From positions 1 through 26,776 of the forward strand of contig JBKPOY010000049.1 in the NCBI GenBank assembly GCA_046733295.1: DNA of 26,776 nucleotides, read 5' to 3'. The notes beneath the pieces were generated by a model. That model was not told the origin of the DNA. It searched no databases and was given only the letters and a program-made list of their open reading frames with translations. The stretch is from 13-2-20CM-68-14 sp046733295. Lineage in GTDB: Bacteria; Actinomycetota; Thermoleophilia; Gaiellales; Gaiellaceae. This document shows, in pieces, positions 1 through 6,533 of the stretch; within the stretch, counting starts at the first letter, position 1; each line of letters begins with the position of its first letter. Both the position numbers and the translations under genes were made by a program.

Positions 1-1292
1 ACCGTCAGCACCCAGTCGCCGAGCTCCTCGTGGACGCCGGTGTTCTCGGACAAGACCAGGACGCCGTCCGTAGTGTTCACGAGCGGCGCCTCCTTCGCGA
101 CCAGGTTCATGCCGTCGAAGATCGCGTTGACGAGCAGCACGTCGAACTGCTTGTAGGCGGCCACCGACTGGGCGAAGTTGTCCTCGATGCGAAGCTCGAT
201 CGGCGTCCATCCCTCGCGCTGAAAGCGGTCGTTGACGCGCCTGGCCTCGCGCTGGATCGCGCCGAGGTACTCGGAGTACTCCGGAATGTCCTGCCGGGAT
301 GGGTCGAGCAGTGCCAGCATCCCGACGCGCTCGTGCATCTCGGTGTGCGCCTCGAGGTACAGCTCGAAGGCGCGAAAGCCGCGCACCACGTTCTTCGAGG
401 GATCGGTCCGGTCGACCCGGACTATGAGCTTCTCCGGCCGGCGGGTGAGCAGCTCTTCCTCGGCCGCCAGAACAGCGGGGCTCGCGGCGATGGCGTCGAA
501 CTCCGCCGGGTCGACCGAGATCGCGTGGTCGGTGACGAGCGTCCTGCGCCCCCGGTACGAGGCGGTTCCCTCGGTGAAATCGGAATCCGCATCGACGATG
601 TCGCTGACGCAGCGCAGCAGGTTGAGCCGCCAGCGCTGCGTGTGGACGCCGACGACGTCGTTCGCCAGCACGCCGTCGTGGATCGCGGCCCGCATCGCCG
701 ACGGGAGGACGTTCCAGTAGTCGCGCTGGGGCCAGGGAATGTGGATGAAGTGGGCCAGGACGGCGTCGGGCGCCTCGTCGCGAACGATGCGCGGCGCGAG
801 GTAGAGGTGGTAGTCATGGAAGAACACCGTCGCGTCGGGCTCCTGCTCGAGCTCCGCGAGAACGGCCTCCGCGAAACCGCGGTTGACACGCACGTAACCC
901 TCCTCCCACGCGTGGTAGAGGCCGTGGTCGAGTGCCGGCGTGTAGGCGAGCTCCCAGAGATAGTGCTGCAGGAACCAAAGCAGCGGATTCGAGATCACGT
1001 TGTAGAAGCCGTCGTAGGCGGCCTGGTCGTGGTCGATCAGCCGCAGCCGGAACGCGGAGCCGTCGCCGGCCGTCTCGTCAATGGCCTCGCCGCCCGACTC
1101 GCGCGCCACGACGCGGTCCTCCTCTGACATCGCGCTGGCAACCCAGGTTACATCGTGATACGATATTAAGCTCCGCAGGGCGGTGACCAGGCCGCCGCCG
1201 CCACGGCGCGCGATCCGCTCGCCGCCCTCGCTGCGAGCGTACGTCACGGGCCCCCGGTTCGAGACCACGATCAGCTTCCGCCGGTCGGGCAT
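1..1292 (-). CDS. otsA: Trehalose-6-phosphate synthase (GT20), 3' end cut by window
   Basis: Transfers glucose from a nucleotide sugar to glucose-6-phosphate to make trehalose-6-phosphate in the cytosol. Reading the minus strand from the ATG at 1292 gives about 430 residues with no stop before the window edge. The N-terminus has the SNRGPV and GGGGLVTAL segments that match the sugar-phosphate-binding start of E. coli OtsA. Further on are HDYHLYLAPRIVRD, HIPWPQ (HIPFP in E. coli) and RVDRTDPSKN, whose Arg and Lys are spaced like Arg262 and Lys267 of E. coli OtsA. The end of the visible part reads LVNAIFDGMNLVAKE and VLSENTGVHEELG, typical of the C-terminal nucleotide-sugar domain. It lies 48 bp behind treT on the same strand, probably in one transcript. 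No clear ribosome-binding site precedes the ATG. Whether a phosphatase domain follows cannot be seen. Confidence 0.93.
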   Translation of the reverse strand, partial: MPDRRKLIVVSNRGPVTYARSEGGERIARRGGGGLVTALRSLISYHDVTWVASAMSEEDRVVARESGGEAIDETAGDGSAFRLRLIDHDQAAYDGFYNVISNPLLWFLQHYLWELAYTPALDHGLYHAWEEGYVRVNRGFAEAVLAELEQEPDATVFFHDYHLYLAPRIVRDEAPDAVLAHFIHIPWPQRDYWNVLPSAMRAAIHDGVLANDVVGVHTQRWRLNLLRCVSDIVDADSDFTEGTASYRGRRTLVTDHAISVDPAEFDAIAASPAVLAAEEELLTRRPEKLIVRVDRTDPSKNVVRGFRAFELYLEAHTEMHERVGMLALLDPSRQDIPEYSEYLGAIQREARRVNDRFQREGWTPIELRIEDNFAQSVAAYKQFDVLLVNAIFDGMNLVAKEAPLVNTTDGVLVLSENTGVHEELGDWVLT

Positions 1293-1340
1293 GGCGGACA
1301 GGGTAACTCTCGGCGACGTGCCGGAACCGGCGCGCGGCCT

Positions 1341-2618
1341 TCAGGCGGCCGCGGCGACCGTCAGCTCGGCACCGGCCGTGTCGTTGCCGAGCAGCGTGTT
1401 GAAGAGAACCAGCCAGTCGCGGAGGAGCCGCGGCATCAGGAAGTTTCGGCGCACGTACTCCTTGCCCTTGAGCGCGCGCAGGCGGGCCTCCTTCGGGTCG
1501 CGCACGATCTCGATGCAGGCCTCGGCGCACTCCTGGGCCGAGTCGACGAGCCAGCCGGTCTCGCCGTCTTGGATCTGGCGGACGATGCCGCCGACGCGTC
1601 CGGCGACGGTCGGCCGCGTCTTCCAGAGCGCTTCCGTGATCGTCAGGCCGAAGCCTTCCTTGATCGACTTCTGGATCACGGCGCTCGAATGCACCTGGAA
1701 GGCGTTCACCTCGACGCCACCGATGTTGTTGAGGTTGGAGAGGATGTAGATGTCCGGGTCGCCGTCTGCGTAGGCGACCGTCTGGTTGTAGAAATCCCAG
1801 CCCTCCGGGTCGTCGTGCGCCATCGAGCCGACGAGCGCGAGCTGGACCTCGGGGAAGCGCTGCTTGACGAGCCGGTACGCGTCGATCACACCCAGCGGGT
1901 CCTTCCAGGGATCGAAACGCGAGACCTGGGTGAGGAGCGGCCGCTCGACGTCGATGCCGAACTGGTCGACGATGTAGGCGGCGTCCTCGGCCGAGAGCGC
2001 CATGTTCTTCGGCGTCAGCGGGTCGATCGCAGGCGCCCAGATGAACGATGGGGGCAGGCCCGCGCTCCTCGGGACGTAATCCTCCATGTGGAAGATCGCA
2101 GCGTCGTAGCGGCTCAGCGCGGGCAGCAGAAAGTTCAGGACGTCCTGGTTGGGCGCCGAGAGGTCGATGTGGCAGCGCCAGATCCAGCGCGCCTCCGACT
2201 CGGTGAAGTGCTCGACGATGTACGCCGGCTGCGGATCGTGGACGATGACGAAGTCGTACTCGCCCTCGAGCTCCTGCGCGTTCAGCTCGTTGTACTGGAG
2301 GTACACCTGTTGCTGTTCGGGCGTCAGCCCCTGAGGCGCACCCTGGAGGGCGTTGTGGATCGTCTTCGTGGCTCCGAAGAACTCGTCCGCGCCCTTGATG
2401 ATGCGCCACTCAACGTCGAGCCCGGCGTCCCGCATCAGCGGGACCAGGGCGTAGTTGATCTCGGCGACGCCCCCGCCGAAGGCTGTCGCCGAGAGATGGA
2501 GAACGCGCTTGCCCTCGACCTGCGCGCCGAGGCGGCGGATCTCCTCCATCAGCCCGCGCGAAGCGATCGTCCCGTAGTCGAGGAGCGACTTGGTACCGAC
2601 GTTGACGAGCTGCAGCAT
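1341..2618 (-). CDS. treT: TreT-like trehalose synthase (GT4 glycosyltransferase)
   Basis: A 425-residue GT4-fold protein resembling the trehalose glycosyltransferring synthase TreT, which joins nucleotide-activated glucose to free glucose to give trehalose in one reversible step. Visible signatures are LSATAFGGGVAEINYALVPL near residue 45, the VIVHDPQPAY segment, a CHIDLS segment, QVSRFDPWKDPLG opening the C-terminal Rossmann domain, and the donor-binding stretch SIKEGFGLTITEALWK with its Glu pair. Length fits the family (about 410-430). The related trehalose phosphorylases share this fold, so phosphorolysis is an alternative activity. Start is ATG with no good Shine-Dalgarno. It sits between the RsbW-like gene (51 bp upstream) and otsA (48 bp downstream). 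Finding TreT next to OtsA means two independent trehalose routes in one probable operon. Confidence 0.87.
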   Translation of the reverse strand: MLQLVNVGTKSLLDYGTIASRGLMEEIRRLGAQVEGKRVLHLSATAFGGGVAEINYALVPLMRDAGLDVEWRIIKGADEFFGATKTIHNALQGAPQGLTPEQQQVYLQYNELNAQELEGEYDFVIVHDPQPAYIVEHFTESEARWIWRCHIDLSAPNQDVLNFLLPALSRYDAAIFHMEDYVPRSAGLPPSFIWAPAIDPLTPKNMALSAEDAAYIVDQFGIDVERPLLTQVSRFDPWKDPLGVIDAYRLVKQRFPEVQLALVGSMAHDDPEGWDFYNQTVAYADGDPDIYILSNLNNIGGVEVNAFQVHSSAVIQKSIKEGFGLTITEALWKTRPTVAGRVGGIVRQIQDGETGWLVDSAQECAEACIEIVRDPKEARLRALKGKEYVRRNFLMPRLLRDWLVLFNTLLGNDTAGAELTVAAAA

Positions 2619-2669
2619 GGCTGGGGGTGGTTTACAGGCTGGCGGGAGAAGCCGCCAGGATAGACAACG

Positions 2670-3089
2670 CTAATCAGGCAGGAACTTCACGAACCGAAGC
2701 CGTGATCCTCCCGACTCCCGCTCGGCGATCTCGACCTCGTCCGCGACCGCCCGGATGATCGCGATGCCGAGCCCCCCTTCGCTCAGGTCGCCGTTGCCGC
2801 CCGCGTTCGCCTCGTCGGGCCTGAACCCCTGGCCTTCGTCCGTTACCTCGACGACGAGGCGGTCGCGCTCGAGGTGATAGACGATCTCGACGACTCCCTC
2901 GCGGCCCTGCCGATAGGCGTGGCGCACCGAGTTCGTGCAAGCTTCCGTGAGGGCGAGCTTGAGGTCGCTCAGCGTCTCGTCCGTCAGCGGCCGGACGCGC
3001 GCGATCGCAGTCAAGGCGAGGCGACCCAGCGTGATGTACTCCGCCTTCGCGGGGATGGTCAGACGGACTGAGGGCTCGTCCCCGGCCAT
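2670..3089 (-). CDS. RsbW/SpoIIAB-like anti-sigma factor ATPase/kinase
   Basis: A 139-residue single-domain GHKL ATPase of the anti-sigma-factor serine kinase type. Such proteins bind a sigma factor or phosphorylate an anti-anti-sigma STAS partner. The N-box reads LALTEACTNSVRHAY (Glu49, Asn53), the G1 box VTDEGQGF (Asp88) and the G2 box EGGLGIAII; the short ATP lid between the last two is usual for this family. The ATG at 3089 is preceded by a purine-rich AAAGAGGG about 5 bases upstream, one of the better ribosome-binding sites in this block. It lies 38 bp after htrA. No sigma factor or STAS protein is encoded in this window, so its target is unknown; a general-stress partner switch is inferred from its trehalose and HtrA neighbours. 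Confidence 0.85.
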   Translation of the reverse strand: MAGDEPSVRLTIPAKAEYITLGRLALTAIARVRPLTDETLSDLKLALTEACTNSVRHAYRQGREGVVEIVYHLERDRLVVEVTDEGQGFRPDEANAGGNGDLSEGGLGIAIIRAVADEVEIAERESGGSRLRFVKFLPD

Positions 3090-3127
3090 TGCGCCCTCTT
3101 TCCCCGCAGCGGCCGGTGCTAACCCGG

Positions 3128-4339
3128 TTAGTCGGGATTCAGCGGCCGCTCGGCGAGCTTGACCCGGACGCTCTTGCGCTCCGTCCCCCGGACGAAGGTC
3201 ACCGGCACCGACTGGCCCGGCGAGAGCTGGGCGGTGACCACACGCACGACGTCCTCCGCGCTCTCGACGCGGTGGCCGGCGATCGAGACGATCACGTCGC
3301 CGCCACGCGTGAACTGGTCGCCGAGCACCTCGTCCGTCCTCGTCCCAGCGCGAAGCCCGGCAGCCGCGCCGGGCGACCCTCCGGTGACGTCGGTGACGAC
3401 CGCGCCGTGGGAGACGGAGTACCCGAATCGCTTCGCGACCGAGGGAATCAGGTCCTGGGTCTTGATGCCGATGTACGCGTACGAGACGCGACCGCTGGCG
3501 ATGAGCTGCGCCATCGAGCGCCGCGCCGAGTCGATCGGCACGGCGAACCCGACGCCCTCCGCGCCGCCGGTGTCGCTACGGATCTGCGCGTTGATCCCGA
3601 TCACGCGCCCGCGCGCGTCGAAGAGCGGGCCACCCGAGTTGCCATGGTTGATCGGCGCATCCGTCTGGATCGCGTCGACCAGGCTGTAGTCCGAGGTCAG
3701 CGACGCGATCGAGCGGCCGGTCGCGGAAACGACCCCGACCGTGAGTGAGCTGACGTTCCCGAACGGGCTGCCGATCGCCGCCACCGGCTCACCCACCCGG
3801 ACCTGCGCCGAGTTGCCGAGCGGGACCGGGTTGATCGGGTGGTCTCGCGGATCCACCTTGAGGAGACCGACGTCGTCGTAGATGTCCCAGCCCACGACGT
3901 CCGCGGGCACGCGGTCGCGGTCGCTGAACTCGACGAAGAGCCGATCCGCCGCCTCGATCTTCTTCGCGCCCTCGCCGGCGTTGGTGATCACGTGCGAGTT
4001 CGTGAGCACGTAGCCCCTCGGCGAGACGATGAAGCCCGAGCCCTGAGCTTCCTGGCCCCCGGGACCGCCCGTGATCGCGTAGATCGTGACCACCCCCGGC
4101 GCCCGCGTGCCGTAGATCCGGCGTGGGTCGAACCCGTTGCCGCTCAGCGGTTTCGCGCTCGAGGAGACCGGTTTCTGGCTCGAGACCGCCTCCGAGCCGC
4201 CCGCGCTCTCGACGACTACCGTTCTCTGCTCGGTCGTCGAGATCCAGCCGGCCGCCTTGCCGACAACGAGTACGGCGAGACCACCGAGAACGGCTGCAAC
4301 AACCGCAACGATCGCGAGCGAAGCGGGGCGAAGGCGCAC
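3128..4339 (-). CDS. HtrA/DegP-like serine protease with PDZ domain, membrane-anchored
   Basis: A 403-residue envelope quality-control protease of the S1C family. Residues 8-27 form an N-terminal membrane segment followed by a Ser/Lys-rich linker to about residue 70. The trypsin-like domain carries the triad: His116 in GYVLTNSHVIT, Asp156 in YDDVGLLKV and Ser235 in NHGNSGGPLF. A PDZ domain occupies the C-terminal 100 residues (IGIKTQDLIPSVAKRFGY to the end). Start is GTG at 4339, preceded by AAAAAGGGG about 15 bases upstream. The gene lies just downstream of a two-component system, as often seen for actinobacterial pepD/htrA, so the sensor kinase and regulator may control it. A parS-like palindrome lies between the kinase stop and this gene. 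Confidence 0.93.
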   Translation of the reverse strand: MRLRPASLAIVAVVAAVLGGLAVLVVGKAAGWISTTEQRTVVVESAGGSEAVSSQKPVSSSAKPLSGNGFDPRRIYGTRAPGVVTIYAITGGPGGQEAQGSGFIVSPRGYVLTNSHVITNAGEGAKKIEAADRLFVEFSDRDRVPADVVGWDIYDDVGLLKVDPRDHPINPVPLGNSAQVRVGEPVAAIGSPFGNVSSLTVGVVSATGRSIASLTSDYSLVDAIQTDAPINHGNSGGPLFDARGRVIGINAQIRSDTGGAEGVGFAVPIDSARRSMAQLIASGRVSYAYIGIKTQDLIPSVAKRFGYSVSHGAVVTDVTGGSPGAAAGLRAGTRTDEVLGDQFTRGGDVIVSIAGHRVESAEDVVRVVTAQLSPGQSVPVTFVRGTERKSVRVKLAERPLNPD

Positions 4340-4359
4340 TGCGCCACTGTAGCTACCCC

Positions 4360-4375
4360 TTTTTCACGTGAAACC
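4360..4375. promoter_or_regulatory. Putative parS site (ParB-binding palindrome)
   Basis: The 12-bp perfect palindrome TTTCACGTGAAA (4362-4373) lies in the 44-bp gap between the sensor kinase and htrA. Over 16 bases it matches 14 of the established bacterial parS sequence TGTTTCACGTGAAACA; the differences are positions 2 and 16 on the plus strand. A parB gene is present at the right end of the same window, about 22 kb away. Origin-proximal parS sites commonly occur within tens of kb of parB. I saw no second equally good match by eye. Confidence 0.72.
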
Positions 4376-4383
4376 GACCACCG

Positions 4384-5781
4384 TCAGCCGGAGGGAGGCT
4401 CCGACGGCAGATAGAGCGCGAACACGGTGTTCCCGTCCCGGCCTTCGAGCTCGATGCGCCCGCCCATCAGCTCCGCGAGCTCGCGCGCGATCGCAAGACC
4501 GAGCCCGCTGCCCGAGGCCTTCGTGCCGTCGCCCCGGTAGAAGCGCTCGAAGAGCTCGGCGCGATCGGAGGCCCCGATCCCGGGCCCCTCGTCTTCGACG
4601 GCGACCACCGCGTCGCCGTTGCGCCGTTCGGCCGAAACGCGGATCCGGGTACCCGACGGCGTGTGGACAAGTGCGTTCTCGAGCAGGATGCGAACGATCT
4701 GCAGCGACCGCTGCTCGTCTCCCAGGGCCTGCGCCGGGCCGTTCGCGACCAGCTCGAGCGGATGGTCGGTCGAGGTGGCGACCCCAGCGAACTCGTCGAC
4801 CGCCGCGGCCGCGACGTCGGCGAGGTCGAGCGCCTCGGACTCAACATGCAGCCGGCCCGAGTCCAGCTGCGAGAGATCGAGCAGGTCCTCGGCGAGCTTG
4901 GTGAGCCGCCGCACCTGCTCGGACATCGTCTCGAGGAACTCGCGCCGCGTCGGCTCGTCGAGCTCCTCATCCTCCAAGAGCTCCAGGAAGCCTCCGAGCG
5001 AGAACAGGGGCGTCCGCAGCTCGTGGGAGGCGTTGGCCACGAACTCGCGGCGCGCGTGCTCGAGCCCGGCGAGGCGCACGCGCATCCGGTCGAACGCCCG
5101 CGAGAGCTCGCCGAGCTCGTCGGAGCTCCGCTCCGCGACCGGCTCGTCGAAGCGGCCGGACGCGATCCGGTTCGCGGCCCTTTCCAGACGCCGGATACGG
5201 CGCGCGAACACGTGGGCGGCGCCGTAGCCGATCGCGACCGCTACGAGCAGCGCGAGCAGGCCGGCAACAACGAGTCGGCGCTCGACGAAGTCGACGGTCT
5301 CCAGCGCGTCGTGCAGCGGCGACGAGAAGAGCAGGGTGAGGTTCGAGCCGGCGGCCGGCACAGCGACCTCGGCGTACTCCTCGCCGCGCCGGTGGACGAC
5401 CCCGTGCTGCGCCGAGCGTGTCAGCGCGGCGCGGATCGCGACCGAATCCGCCTCGATCGCGTTCGAGTCCGCGGGCGGCGCGCCCTGGCGCGAGTCCGTG
5501 AGCACCTGGAGCAGCGGCGGTTCCGTGGAGACGAGGTTCGCGACGACCACGCGCGAGTTCGTCCGAAACGCCGCATCGTCGACGAAGTCCTGCGCAACCG
5601 AATAGGTGTGATACCTGGCCGCGAGCCGGGGAGCGCTTCGCTCGAGCTGGCGGAGCTTCGAGTCCACGAGCCGGCTCTTCAGGGACGGGATGACGACGAG
5701 GTAGACGAACGTCAGCGCGACCGCGACGACCGCGAGCAGCGCGAGGCTGAGACGCGCGCCTACCGAGCGAAACGCGCTCAT
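4384..5781 (-). CDS. Two-component sensor histidine kinase (HAMP, HisKA, HATPase)
   Basis: A 465-residue membrane sensor kinase. Membrane segments at about 10-32 and 170-192 flank an extracytoplasmic sensing region of about 135 residues with no recognised domain. A HAMP linker follows (about 193-245), then the H-box FVANASHELRTPL with phospho-acceptor His253, the N-box ILLENALVHTP, the G1 box VEDEGPGIG and the G2 box GSGLGLAIA. The start was set at the ATG at 5781 because it overlaps the TGA of the response regulator by four bases (ATGA) and gives a Met directly before the first membrane segment; the frame stays open further upstream inside the regulator gene but encodes nothing plausible. 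It should phosphorylate the neighbouring OmpR-type regulator. The signal is unknown; envelope stress is a guess from htrA downstream. Confidence 0.93.
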   Translation of the reverse strand: MSAFRSVGARLSLALLAVVAVALTFVYLVVIPSLKSRLVDSKLRQLERSAPRLAARYHTYSVAQDFVDDAAFRTNSRVVVANLVSTEPPLLQVLTDSRQGAPPADSNAIEADSVAIRAALTRSAQHGVVHRRGEEYAEVAVPAAGSNLTLLFSSPLHDALETVDFVERRLVVAGLLALLVAVAIGYGAAHVFARRIRRLERAANRIASGRFDEPVAERSSDELGELSRAFDRMRVRLAGLEHARREFVANASHELRTPLFSLGGFLELLEDEELDEPTRREFLETMSEQVRRLTKLAEDLLDLSQLDSGRLHVESEALDLADVAAAAVDEFAGVATSTDHPLELVANGPAQALGDEQRSLQIVRILLENALVHTPSGTRIRVSAERRNGDAVVAVEDEGPGIGASDRAELFERFYRGDGTKASGSGLGLAIARELAELMGGRIELEGRDGNTVFALYLPSEPPSG

Positions 5782-6476
5782 GCGTCGCGGAAGCGGTAGC
5801 CGACACCCCGGACAGTGAAGATGTATTCCGGCTCGCGCGGCTCGCGCTCGAGCTTCTCCCGCAGGTGCCGGACGTGGACGTCGATCGTCCGCGGCTCCCG
5901 GTAGGCCGAGTCGCCCCACAGCGCTTGCAGCAGCAGCTCGCGGGTGTAGACCCGGCCCGGATTCGACGCCAGCGCACGCAGGAGCTCGAACTCGACGTAG
6001 GTCAGCTGAACCGGCGAACCGCGGAGCTCAACGATGCGGCGCGCAGGATCGATCCGCAGATCGGCCGTCTCGATCACCTCGCCGTCGACGGCGGGGCGGC
6101 GCGGTGCCGAGGCGCGGCGCAGGAGCGCGCGGACGCGGCTCCGGAACTCCCGGATCGAGAACGGCTTCGTGATGTAGTCGTCGGCGCCGAGCTCGAGACC
6201 GAGAACCTTGTCGAGCTCGTCGCCGCGCGCGGTCAGCATGATGATCGGCACGTCGCTGCCGGCGCGGAGTCGCTTGCAGACCTCGAGCCCGTCGACCTTG
6301 GGGAGCATGAGGTCGAGCACGACGAGATCGACGCGCTCACCGTCGAACAGGGCCAATGCCTCCTCGCCGTCCCACGCCTGGAGTACGCGGAACCCGTCCC
6401 GCTCCAGCGGGTACGCGAGGAGCTTTTGGACTGCGTCCTCGTCGTCGACGAGGAGGATGGTCGAGGAGTCGGGCAT
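5778..6476 (-). CDS. OmpR/PhoB-family response regulator
   Basis: A 232-residue DNA-binding response regulator. The receiver domain has the acidic pair at Asp11/Asp12 in ILLVDDED, the phospho-acceptor Asp55 in LVVLDLMLP, the Thr in IIMLTARGDE and the Lys in DYITKPF. The C-terminal winged-helix effector domain includes LTYVEFELLRALASNPGRVYTRELLLQ and ends with TVRGVGYRF, the usual finish of the OmpR subfamily. The ATG at 6476 gives a family-typical N-terminus; a longer in-frame reading extends to 7097 antisense to the M28-like gene and is not credible. The gene overlaps the kinase by four bases and heads the minus-strand block. A TATAGT -10-like box lies about 45 bases upstream, overlapping the promoter of the divergent gene. 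Confidence 0.95.
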   Translation of the reverse strand: MPDSSTILLVDDEDAVQKLLAYPLERDGFRVLQAWDGEEALALFDGERVDLVVLDLMLPKVDGLEVCKRLRAGSDVPIIMLTARGDELDKVLGLELGADDYITKPFSIREFRSRVRALLRRASAPRRPAVDGEVIETADLRIDPARRIVELRGSPVQLTYVEFELLRALASNPGRVYTRELLLQALWGDSAYREPRTIDVHVRHLREKLEREPREPEYIFTVRGVGYRFRDA

Positions 6477-6518
6477 CGCGTGGCGTCTCGCCTGCACGCG
6501 CCTAAGCGCTCTCGAACC

Positions 6519-6525
6519 TACTATA
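6519..6525. promoter_or_regulatory. Overlapping divergent -10 elements (regulator block / M28-like gene)
   Basis: The only AT-rich patch in the 57-bp divergent gap is TACTATA. It reads TACTAT (6519-6524) on the plus strand, nine bases before the ATG at 6534, and TATAGT (6520-6525) on the minus strand, about 43 bases before the ATG at 6476. Both fit the TANNNT form of a -10 box. No convincing -35 is visible on either side. A GCGC-CTAA-GCGC inverted repeat (6498-6509) lies in the regulator leader and could be an operator. Confidence 0.5.
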
Positions 6526-6533
6526 GCCCCGGC

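Noticed and set aside
30..1127. Long plus-strand open frame over the otsA region.
   Set aside because: Arg/Val/Glu-rich translation without motifs, antisense to a clear OtsA; a typical high-GC shadow frame.
3119..3131. Near-palindrome CTAACCCGGTTAG at the end of htrA.
   Set aside because: Short arms around the htrA stop codon with no repeat elsewhere; not enough to call an operator or terminator.
4662..4670. DnaA-box-like TGTGGACAA.
   Set aside because: Lies inside the sensor kinase coding region, encoding the conserved N-box VHTP segment, and stands alone, so it is best explained by codon content.
5865..6533. In-frame upstream extension of the M28-like gene.
   Set aside because: It is entirely antisense to the response regulator gene, an effect of GC-rich codon bias; the ATG at 6534 with a nearby -10 box is the sensible start.
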